Assembly: GCF_037126465.1 (NCBI RefSeq)
Contig: NC_088203.1
Coordinates: 108,115,507 to 108,179,506, forward strand
DNA length: 64,000 nucleotides
Reading direction: 5' to 3'
Origin: Ornithodoros turicata
Taxonomy: Eukaryota; Arthropoda; Arachnida; Ixodida; Argasidae
The position numbers were made by a program, and so were the translations under genes. Below, piece after piece: positions 31,852 through 41,900 of the stretch. The notes under the pieces are model-generated. The model saw only the letters and a list, made by a program, of their open reading frames with translations, ran no database searches and was not told the DNA's origin. Each line of letters opens with the position of its first letter. Positions within the stretch are counted from its first letter, which is position 1.

Positions 31852-32260
31852 ATGTGCTCCTTGTTCGTTTCCCCCCACCAATATCCCAGCCTTTTTTTGG
31901 TTGTATTAATATGTGCATATGTGCCAAAGCCCAGCACCTCTTTCAAAGAAACTGCCTCTGCCTTTGGAGGGATACGTTGGCAATTCAATACAATGTGCTC
32001 GGTTGTCTCCACTGTTTCCATCGTCTCCGGCGAGTGCTCGTCTTCTGTTTTGTCCCGTATTTTCTTCCACCATTGCCTGGTCCTTAGCACTCCTGCCCTT
32101 GCCTCAAATAAAAGCGCGCTACCAACAGAGTTGTCATAGCATCTTTCCGCAGAGATCTCAGTTTTCCCTTCCGCGTAGGTCGTTAGTGCCTTTTTCTTGC
32201 GTACGCCGTTTTGCCATTTGCCATCCGTTGGTAATGGACAGTGTTAGTGGACGAATTTCT
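31852..32260 (-). mobile_element. LINE 3' fragment G
   Basis: The minus frame 32090-31840 reads ETVETTEHIVLNCQRIPP then EVLGFGTYAH, the terminal His/Cys region of a LINE ORF2. Its 3' end abuts the tail of copy F. Confidence 0.55.
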
Positions 32261-33471
32261 GCCCCCTAACTACAGCGGGGCTGCTCCGTTTGTTGCCAAC
32301 GCTGTGCAGTCAAGGACCGTGCGACACCTACAGGGGGCGCGCTGCTCCGTCGCGACAGCGCCGCCAGTGGCGGTCTTGGACGTATCCAACGTGATACCAC
32401 ATACCACGCCGCCCGTTCTATGCATTCTCAAGTGGAACCGTAGCTTGCGTGGCGACTAGTAGTAGAACTAGAAGGGCTAATTTTCGAAGTGCAAATAATG
32501 TGGAACCTTTCTGGGGCGCGAACGAAGAGAATGGAGACAAACTGGCAACCACCGTATTATAATGCATCTAACAGTACGGAAGGAGAACAGCCACTCGCGT
32601 CTGCCCGGTCAAAACACCTGTAAGTGATACGTCGAGAGGATGGTTATTTGACTCCTCACAAAATGGCTTGCTAGCGAAAGGTTATATACGTGTATTCCTC
32701 TGACTCCAGCCATTTGTAATATCATGTTTTTGACTGAGTCTTGTATTCCTTTCGTCGTCTTTGCACACACATAGCTTCGTCACTGAAATTTACATCGTGC
32801 GTCCGTTTTATCCATACAAATAAACACGTGGGGTCACAACTTATTGCCTGAACTTGTACTGCAGTTTTTTTCAGTATCTTCAGATACAATAACTCTAAAG
32901 AGATCCTCAAAGAAGGAAGTATATGAGTTTTTACCTCGGCTACCGCCGTAAGCTTGCGGGACGACAGCTGTGAAATGGTCGGTGAGTAAATACTAAACCT
33001 TTTGGACAACGTAGAACTTCTGTTCTCACTGTGAGACTCGTCATACCGAGAGCAATATCGGCTCTGGGCACTGGCGACGAAACACCTCAATCATTATCTC
33101 GAAATAGGTTGCCGTTTGGTCGGTGCATTTGACGGTGATACAGTATCCAGCGGCGTTTCACCGTCACGAAAGTGGCAATTGTAAATCATTGATCATTTTG
33201 CAGGTCCTCATTCAGTTTCATTGAAACCAGAACAAAAGAAATAGAATATATTCGCTCATGTTGTGCACACCTCATGCAATGGCCGAACGCGCGTCACAAA
33301 CGCTATTCGCTGCGAGTCTATAGTGACCTCGGTGGTATTGGAAGCGTAGAAATCACGAGAAATGAAGCACCTGGTCCCTAATGAAGAGTTCTTTGCTGGC
33401 ACAGTTAGCGATGCTGTGGCAAAAAAAGATACCCGCACTTCACATGTAAACACTTGTTCACTTGGCGACTA
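32261..33471. other. No gene recognised
   Basis: A minus frame at 33090-32722 (122 codons) has no family match that I can name. The rest is nondescript. Confidence 0.3.
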
Positions 33472-33479
33472 TTCTCTAG

Positions 33480-34543
33480 CAGTGTTGCCACACGAAAAAA
33501 ATATTTATCTGTAGATCCGAGTCCGAAAAATCTGTAGATCGAGCTAAAAATCTGTAGCCACTCAAAACTCAGTGATTGAACGTTTTGCCTTCGAATCTGG
33601 AATGTCTGCCTGCGTCACTAAATTAGTGGAAAAGCAAGGGCTTATTTCGTTCTACTCAGTGGTTCTACTGCTGAAGACAACAGCCAGAATTTCTTGCTGC
33701 GACGCACTGCCGTTGGAACTTTCGGTTTCGGTTTGCGATGTCGCGTTTTTTGTGATTGCAGCGGACTTAAGTGTCTGCTACAATCACACAAAAGTGTCAC
33801 TGCACGTAGATTTTCATACTTTGACATGTGTATTCACATCAGCTGTGGCGCTCCAAACCGTGTAGTAGGAACATTTCTCTCGCTCGCTCCACCATCGCAG
33901 TGATGAGCGAGGATCACAATGGACCACAAAAACAATAAAGCTCGATATGTTATTCCCACTGACATAATGAAAGCGTACATGCGTGACGTGAATTATAAAT
34001 GTTTGGTTTCACTTCAAAGCCAGCCAAGTCAAGTCTGCGAGGCAAACTGGTAACGCGCACATGCTCAAGAGGTGGTGCTGGTGAAAGAGCTCGCCAAAGA
34101 TTCAAGAAAACTGATTTAGCGTTGAAGCGCGCCAATGGTTCGTTCGCTGAAGACGTCCTTCTCCTCCGGCGAGCCCCGCCAGTTTCGTGATCGACGGATC
34201 AAATCCTTGTCAATGACGAAGGCAAAGCAGCTTGACCCAGCAGCATGCGTTTTGTGTGCAGGAGGCCAGTTGTGGTGGTCGTTGAGAGGCTGTTTCTTTG
34301 ATTCGTTTTCATCAAATTAACTGCAGAAAATATTCTAAAAAATAGTCGGTCAAACACTCATTCCCGCGTTCTGCTGACGTTTTTCATCGTTGTCGTTTTG
34401 TGCACTGATGCGAGACACGTACTGCGTCGAGTGATCAATTCATTGGACCAAAAATCATGAGATTTCCATAAATCTCTGTAGATCTGTAGATTTTTCAAAA
34501 AGTAGGTAGATCTCATGATAAATCTGTAGGTGTGGCAACACTG
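33480..34543. mobile_element. hAT MITE copy 1 (1,064 bp)
   Basis: Ends CAGTGTTGCCACAC and complement, with a perfect 8-bp target duplication TTCTCTAG (33472-33479 and 34544-34551). The subterminal zones are rich in ATCTGTAGATC words. There is no transposase. The copy at 45121 is the same family in the opposite orientation. Confidence 0.93.
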
Positions 34544-34733
34544 TTCTCTAGAGATCTGGCATCTGGCCTAGAGTTTTCCCTCTCCCTCGCGCGCCCCGCC
34601 CACCCGGAGCGCGCCAATGGGCGTGGGCGGAGTCGACTTTCATTGCCATCTGGGGGCAGAGGTTCGAACGTAGACGGAGACGTGCTTTTCGCGATGCTAC
34701 GTCCACTAGGTCGTTCCATTCACCATGGCCCTG

Positions 34734-34757
34734 AGTTAGTTAGTTAGTTAGTTAGTT
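34734..34757. repeat. (GTTA)n microsatellite
   Basis: Six tandem GTTA units. Confidence 0.85.
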
Positions 34758-34870
34758 CCAGTACCTAAACCCGTGTGTGTTCCAGAGATGGCGCAGCTCG
34801 ATCTGTGAACCTAGGGACGCGCGTTCCTTGGGACAACGAAAATGGTCGGCGATAAGTACTGTGTCTGAGC

Positions 34871-34972
34871 AATACTCGCGTTTGTCTGTTTGTTTGTTTT
34901 TGCTTTTAATGAACGTTTTATGATGGCTTGTTTTTGCTTTTAATAAAGCAAAAACAAACAAACGCGAGGACA
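34871..34972. repeat. Hairpin with CTCGCGTTTG / CAAACGCGAG arms
   Basis: CTCGCGTTTGTCTGTTTGTT and the following GTTTTTGCTTTTAAT pair with ATAAAGCAAAAACAAACAAA-CGCGAG downstream; the central TTGTTTTTGCTTTTAAT word is also repeated directly. Confidence 0.6.
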
Positions 34973-35436
34973 AGGAGACAAGAGGACACCGGGGTCCTCG
35001 TTAGTCTGGCTTTCAAATTAATAAATAAGGAACGATTCTCTTTGTTCTCTAAGGCATTGGGATGGAAAACCCGATTGCAGAACGAAAATGGCTATGTCAT
35101 TGATTGAGTGGCCGGGTTTACTAAAATGTCGAGGCACTGGCAGATTAGGTTTCTTTGAGACGCCAGATCTGTGGTCGTTGAATCGGATTCTGAAGGATGT
35201 AGCTGTTTAACCGATATATTGGGCCTTGCACTTGTTACATTGAAGGAGATAAAGAACGTTAGAGGAGTTACAGTTAAATAGACCATTAATTTTTGTGCAA
35301 TAGTTAGAATTTGTGCTTTCTACTATCGTAGCAGTTTGCATTAATTTACAGATCTGGCATCTGCATCTGTTGGTCACCCCAGGAAATCATTGCCCTCCGA
35401 CGAAGAACATGACTGCCTGTGATTCATTTTACCCTT

Positions 35437-35460
35437 TTATATATATATATATATATATAC
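35437..35460. repeat. (TA)n microsatellite
   Basis: About 12 TA units. Confidence 0.85.
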
Positions 35461-35507
35461 AGGTTAAAGAAGTTGATATATCAGACGGCTGCGAAGTTGA
35501 ATAAAAG

Positions 35508-35579
35508 TAAAATAATAAGACGTGGACGACAGACATTGTTAACTTTCCTGTAATCTGTCGTCCAAGTCTTATTATTTTA
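35508..35579. repeat. Hairpin: 26-nt arms, 20-nt loop
   Basis: Arms 35508-35533 (TAAAATAATAAGACGTGGAC...) and 35554-35579 pair with a single mismatch. Confidence 0.75.
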
Positions 35580-35599
35580 GGCAATGCGAAAAAGACACT

Positions 35600-36960
35600 G
35601 CCGTCAACGCCTCTATGTACATATCATTTTAACCACCACGCTCTACTCATCCTATAGTTCATATACGTGTGTTGGACTGGACTCTTCCATCGTAAATTAT
35701 TTCTCGTAACAACTGTTGTTAATTCATGGCAGTATCTAATGGAATCATGCAAACACGTTTCTATTGCACTACAAAATAGCTCGTTTTTGTGTACATAGGA
35801 TCATTCTAGCAGGAATCATTTTAGAGCATGTGGGCAAGATGCTTCCACAATGGCATTAAGGTCAGACAGACCAGGTTATATAATTGGACTGGATGAAGCA
35901 GAGTTGAGACTCGTTTAAATGGCAGGTAATGTGGAAGAACATAATACAAATAACCGTAAAACTGACATGACATATGAAATTCTTACGTTGCTTCAATCTC
36001 TGGCAGAAAGTGGAGTACATTTAGTAATGCTCTTTCCAGGAGCGACGGCCCTCAATGCTCTTTCATTTCGTTAGTGATCCAGAACGATTCTAACAGAGCT
36101 GGTCCCGTCCTCAATGCTTTGCCATGCACAACAGAGGGAATGCTTCAGATATGCAACATTTTGAATAAAACCAGTCTTAGGTTGGTCACCAATTCTGCTG
36201 TACAACACTCAATTTTTTTTCACATGCGCAGAGACATCCAAGTATTGTCCCTTTGCATGTAATGCTCGCATAAATACAATTTCAATCTTTAAATGCTATG
36301 GAGAAGTAATGTGACTGAGTGAAGGTCAGATGGACCTTTGTGGAGTGAGCAATTTTATACCAAGATATTTTCCTTGTGGGGTATTCTGGCAATTATGTGA
36401 ACCTGCATTCCAAGTTTAGAAAACTGGCACTGTGAGTCAGATGGTCACATGCTTTTACGGCTCCAAATGGAAATGGCTCTCATGTCAGAGCTTCACGAGT
36501 ACAACAAAGTAAGACGCGTAAAAAAATAAATCTCTTTTCCTCAGTGCTCTAGTGTGCATACATGATGTAATGAACCACATATGTCGATGTAGACTGATAT
36601 TTCAAACAGAGACTGTTCCTCATTGGCGCGATATTTAAAGGTTCATGCGAATTGTGGGTCAGCAGCCCTGGAGGAAGAAAGGGTCCATCCAGGCTTTTAC
36701 GGCTCAAGAGAGAGAGGGGATTATGTGAACAAAGTGGAGACTTTATTCACGTCGCAACCCCTTTAACCCATTACGTTTTCCAATGTTGTTAGCTGCTAAA
36801 CACCTACTACATTGCGCTCAGCCATAGTCGGATAACTGCACACACAAACAATGGGAGCCTTAGTAAGAGAGCCATTTTTTAAGAAAAGGTTAACAACCTC
36901 TTTTCAAAGTCTGGCAATAGACATAATTTCTAATGGAATACCACTAAGAAAGCAAAGACA
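35600..36960. other. No gene recognised
   Basis: No frame over 90 codons and no family motif. A duplicated word (CTCAATGCT at 36051 and 36110) and scattered short frames suggest an old, unidentified transposon, but I cannot name it. Confidence 0.3.
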
Positions 36961-36969
36961 CAGCACTGC

Positions 36970-36975
36970 TTTATT
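36970..36975 (-). promoter_or_regulatory. CNOT4: CNOT4 poly(A) signal AATAAA
   Basis: AATAAA on the minus strand, 36 nt past the CNOT4 stop. No poly(A) tract is seen after it, so there is no obvious retrocopy tail. Confidence 0.5.
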
Positions 36976-37011
36976 TGTCCATCATCTTAACTTAAAATTT
37001 AAGGGGGGACA

Positions 37012-38289
37012 TCAGAAGCGTGCATTTGTGTCTGCCAACCCTCCTCTGGTCAAGATGGCCGGATCAGGTCCCAACCAAGATGTCTCCCACGGAGCAGATG
37101 GCGGAGGTTGACCCGGTGGCCCAAAGGTTATGTTCACGTTGGGTAGAAGCGAACGAAGCGCTTCCTGTGATTCACGTAGCGTGTACAGTTCCGCCATATT
37201 TGTTGGTTTAGGGGGCTCAAAGAAAGGGGGTAGTGTTGACCGGGTGAAGCCTGGCGGAGGAGGCGGCCTGCGGAGCATGGGATCCGCAAATGGCCGAAAT
37301 CCGTGCGGCAGCATGTTGTGTCGGGTGGGTGCGACGTTGGCTTCTTTTTCTAGCAGGTCTGCCAAGCCCTTGGAACTCTCATCCCACGGATCAAAGCCGA
37401 GGTCGTCTTCTTGGTCGTGTGGTGGAGTTGTTTCTGGGTTGTCCGGTTCCGCTTGGCTCTCCTCCATTTTACTTCGGGTTGCTATGTGACGTGTATGTCG
37501 CGGTGGTATGTTTCCTTTACGGCTGCCTGCTTTATTCTTCTTTGTGGCATTACTGCTGCAACCAACTATCTGATCGTGTAATTTACGTTCATACTCCTGA
37601 TGTTTCCCGTGTTGCATTTCTTCTTTTGTAAAGCTGGCAGCTTCATCACCTAGTTCATGCAAGTACATGCAATCTGTCTTTGGACACTGCTGACTTTTCA
37701 AAAAGTAATTGCAGTACTTGGTCGTTCCCAATGACGCCTTCAAACTCCTGCCATCCACCTTTATGTTGTTGACAGCGTGAATAGCCCGTAAAGCATCCTC
37801 TGCTCGGAAATACGTAACATATGCACTAGCACTGGGTCCTTGAACGCCAGCGTACGACGTACTATGATTTACCACCACCTTGTGAATCCTCCCGTATTTG
37901 CCAAAACAATCGTGCTTCTTCAAAGCTTCAGTGTCAGCGAGCCGCGGCGGAAGTCCAACCACGAACACAAGATTCTTTTGTACAACTCTCACGTTCGCTA
38001 AGTGTTTTCGGTTCTCGGTCAACTTCTGTTTACGCTCAAGATCCTTCTGTCGCTTCTCGTTTTTGATTTTGTGCAGTTCTTCGACCGATAAAGGCTTGAA
38101 ATCCGCTGGGTCCTCGGGATATTGCTTACGACAGGCCGGGCAGAGTCCATTTTCGTCCGTCCTTATTCTGTGCCAGCAAAAACGACAAATCTGGTAGCCA
38201 CAAGTGCAAGGAAAGAAATTGATGTCGTCCATTTCAAGAGGTTCCATGCACAACGGGCATTCGATGTTTTGGTCATCCATAGTGTACAT
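37012..38289 (-). CDS. CNOT4: CCR4-NOT subunit 4 (RING E3 ligase), intronless
   Basis: E3 ubiquitin ligase associated with the CCR4-NOT deadenylase, acting in mRNA turnover and ribosome quality control. The 425-residue frame has a C4C4 RING near residues 11-55 (ECPLCMEPLEMDDINFFPC ... CPACRK), a coiled-coil-like Lys/Glu linker, an RRM at about 105-195 (NLVFVVGLPPRLAD ... SASAYVTYFRAEDALRAI) and a CCCH finger (KYCNYFLKSQQCPKTDC). The 'HELGDEAASFTKEEMQ' box is almost identical to animal CNOT4. The tail is Pro-rich and shorter than the 575-residue human form. ATG at 38289 gives MYTMDDQN; the second ATG (38280) has the better context (A at -3, G at +4) and is the likelier start. There are no introns, unlike vertebrate CNOT4, which suggests a retrogene or intron loss. 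It lies 638 nt downstream of HACD3 on the same strand. Confidence 0.93.
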   Translation of the reverse strand: MYTMDDQNIECPLCMEPLEMDDINFFPCTCGYQICRFCWHRIRTDENGLCPACRKQYPEDPADFKPLSVEELHKIKNEKRQKDLERKQKLTENRKHLANVRVVQKNLVFVVGLPPRLADTEALKKHDCFGKYGRIHKVVVNHSTSYAGVQGPSASAYVTYFRAEDALRAIHAVNNIKVDGRSLKASLGTTKYCNYFLKSQQCPKTDCMYLHELGDEAASFTKEEMQHGKHQEYERKLHDQIVGCSSNATKKNKAGSRKGNIPPRHTRHIATRSKMEESQAEPDNPETTPPHDQEDDLGFDPWDESSKGLADLLEKEANVAPTRHNMLPHGFRPFADPMLRRPPPPPGFTRSTLPPFFEPPKPTNMAELYTLRESQEALRSLLPNVNITFGPPGQPPPSAPWETSWLGPDPAILTRGGLADTNARF

Positions 38290-38848
38290 ATTTGACTACT
38301 TCAGCGTATCCAGGAACGTTAGAGGCACGAGAAATAAATTTGATAATAAGTCTTTGAGCACCTGTCAAGCAAAGAACACACCTCAAGCTTCCGCTTGCGT
38401 CGCCTATGCCTCTCGAAGATTCAACTACAATCGTTAACCAGATGGCACCACTGGAGGCGATTGCGATGCCGCCGCCCACATGTTTGTGTGCTGACGCCGC
38501 CACATTATGATTGTATACTTTATTCTTCTTTTTGTCTAAAGACGCTGTTCCAGTTGAGTACATGAAATTGGAATCTTTTTAGTGAATGCCTTATGCTTCG
38601 CCCGGAAATTTCTACGGCTATATTATGAACACTTACGTGATATGCATGAATACAGCAAGCGTCGCTCTTTCTCGTCCCGCTTTGAGAACTGTAGCTATTG
38701 AGGCTATACTATTGAGGGTCCTGACCTAGGTCATGCTTGGTATCCCACCATGCACGAAATCTCTTGGTTGGGATTGGAGTCAAGAAACACTGGGGAAAGT
38801 TTTGTACCTGTAGAGGCATTTTACGACCAAAAGCAGTCGACTTATGCA

Positions 38849-38854
38849 TTTAAT
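38849..38854 (-). promoter_or_regulatory. HACD3: HACD3 poly(A) signal ATTAAA
   Basis: ATTAAA on the minus strand, about 73 nt after the HACD3 stop; it is the only near-consensus signal close by. Confidence 0.4.
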
Positions 38855-38926
38855 GAAACAAAACTTTGTCTATAAATAAACCACAAAATACTTTGAACAT
38901 AAAAACAGCAATCTCAGAGGGCCCCT

Positions 38927-41900
38927 TCAGTCTTCTTTCTTTGCAGGTCCAATGACCTTCTTTCGCTGTCGATACATGTGGGACATCATGAATGCCAGCA
39001 CTGGAATGAATACAGATGGAATGCCACAGAGACATTACAAAATAATTTATGACATTGTCACTGACCTGGGAAGATTCCAATGAGCAAGTAGAGTCTCAGG
39101 AACGTTGGCAGGTGGAAGGAAAAATTGAAAGCATTGGGGAGAGAGATGCTCAACTTGTGGGTCTCCTCAAAGTAGGGAATGTTGCGGAGGATTATCACAC
39201 CTGGAAGATAGATTTATGTGGCACTCAAGGGGCAACAATTTGTGAAAGTCACCTTCACATAGGAAGCCTAAGGGAAGCAGGGGGATCCATACAGTGTAAC
39301 GAAGCCATGTCATGAAACCAATGCTCTTGTTGTATGTGCGCAGCATGTAGTATGGATACCTGAAAAGTATAGGCTTGTCGTCTCTCTCTCTCTCTGCTTT
39401 TTCTCTCACCTGAAGAGTTCTACTAGAGTGTATATGGCAAACAGGTAGAAGACGACAGGTTTTGTCTGCATTCGTGGCTCTGCCTTGATCATAGCAAATA
39501 TGATCAATATTCTTCCACCAACCTGCAAAAAGTCGCTTTCTTAATGTACCATTTATCTAGACCTCACTTCTCTGACAAGAAACATGGGGATGGATTTCAT
39601 TCATTCAAGCTTCTGAACAAAAATTTCCTCCAAGGATCATACCCAACGTCTACCTTTACTTATCCAGTGTTGAGGCAATGTGAAACCTACATTTCACTAA
39701 GCGTCAAGTAAATTTTGACATGCAATTTACGTTTTTCAAATTGTTTACGTGGCCGCACCTAAGAAATAGGGGAAAAAAAAAGGAATGACCTTACGGAATA
39801 TAGCATGGGTGGGCGCATAAAGTCAGAAAATCTGCAGAGCAACGTTCCCAATGTTAGTCTGCGAGAGGTTTCATTCATGCCTCAAGCAGTGAAACAGTCG
39901 TATGTGAAGCGCCACATCTGACACGAAGCTTTCACTCTTTTATGTTCCATTCCAGAGTAAACTGTTTTAAATACTTAGACATTTTACTATACAAGAATGG
40001 AACAAGCTTCTACATGCTATTTCTTCTGTTAAGCAGTTTCTAGAAGGACCTTTTTAGGTTTAGTTGCTATCTGCATTCACTGTATATCTTGTTCACTCGT
40101 GGGTCCCAAAAGGGTCTCTGTTGTATATTCAAATAATCTGCATTTCTGTCCTAATGAACATGGCTGTGTAACCCTCACACAACCATGTCCCTCAACACAC
40201 ACAAAGAAAGCATGAAACAAATCGTAAAGCAATGCTGGGATCAAGGGTGCTGGTCTTGGCTTCTTTGCCTTTAAAGATAGTTTAGGTCACACAGACTGCA
40301 AGTAGTCACCATCTTCCTAAAATACATCACATTCAAACTGCACGATGGACACAAGTCTCTTTGATACGTTTCTTAGCCTACAGTGAAATGCATTCATGGT
40401 CTCAGCGTCTTCAGTCTCTAGCTTCAGTATTCAAATTCATTTATGTCTACTGTTGTCTATCGCCCTCCTGCATCTAATGTCTCTACCTTTTTATATTTTT
40501 TAACCGTTATTTTACGTACGAGGGTGGTTCCATTAGTTTCCGGCCCGAGGTAGAAAATGCGGGCAAATTTGAAAATGCAATTAAGGACGCGTGGCGTCAT
40601 CTGTTGGAGGGCCGGAGCACCACCCTCAACCCTCTCCATGCTGTTGTCAGTTGGAGAGCGGCATTGCAAACAGCCAGGGTGCACTCTTCAGTTAAAATGG
40701 AAAAAATCGAGTACCGCGCTGTGATAAAATTCTTGAAAAAAGAGGGACTTTCGCCTAAGGAAATTAAAGCGCGACTGGACAACGTGTACAGGGAAGCCTC
40801 TCCGTCGTACACAACGGTAAAAGACTGGGCTAAGCAGTTTCGACTGGGGCGAGAGTCCATCGAAGATGATCCATGTGATGGTCGTCCAGTGGAAGTGGTG
40901 ACACAAGAAAATTTGTCTCTTGTCGAGGAGGAAGTGCTGAGCGACAGGCGTCTGAAGGTGAAGGAAATCTCAGAAAGGCTAGGGCTTTCCAAAACAACAG
41001 TTTTTCGCATAATCGGCGAGGGCCTTCACACGAAAAAGGTCAGTGCGAGATGGGTGCCACGACTTCTCTCGTCAGTTCAAAAGCAACAGCGCGTCGTCTG
41101 TGCCAAAGAGTTTTTGGAGCTCTGTCAAGAGAACGAAGAAGAACTATTGAAGTCAATTGTCACAGGGGATGAGACTATGGTGCTCTACTATGATCCCCTT
41201 TCGAAAAAGGAGGCGATGGAATGGCGTAAACCAGGAGAAGCACCCCCCAAGAAAAGGCAAGGTCACACAATCCACAAAGAAGATCCTCCTCCTCATCGAC
41301 TTCAAAGAGAGGAACACCACAGTGAATGCACAGTGAATGGTATTATGCTTCACTCCTGCACCGACTGCGAGACGCCATCAAGGAACAGAGGCGCGGCAGG
41401 TTGAGTTGAGGTGTCCGGTTGCTCCAGGACAATGCCCACACGGCTTCTGTTGCCAAGGCTGCACTGAAGGAGTGCGGCTTCGAAGAAATCCAGCACCCAC
41501 CCTACAGTCCAGACTTAGCACCGAGTGACTACTTCCTGTTCTCAAACTTGGAAGAGGGATCTCAGAGGACGGAGATTTCAAAACGATAGTGAGGTGCAAG
41601 ATGCAGTTTTCCAGCATTTTGCGGACAAAACTTCGGACTATTTTTCAAGGGTATAAGAATGCTGGTTGAAAGGTGTCAAAAGTGCATTGAAGTTAAGGGT
41701 GACTATGTCAAAAAGTGATACACTTGTTTCGTCTCCATGACTATTAAAAGTTGGTCGGGCTGGAAACTTATGGAACCACCCTCGTATGAGTCCCAGCAGA
41801 AATATTGTGTATTTCTAGGTGGAGATTTGAATACTGACATGTTATCAGATAATTCTACAAGAACCCAGTTTACAACGTTACTGGTTGGATACGGGTTCAG

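Noticed and set aside
32722..33090. 122-codon minus-strand frame
   Set aside because: No recognisable domain, no clear splice context.
33572..33865. 97-codon frame in the first hAT MITE
   Set aside because: No hAT transposase motifs; lies in nonautonomous MITE DNA.
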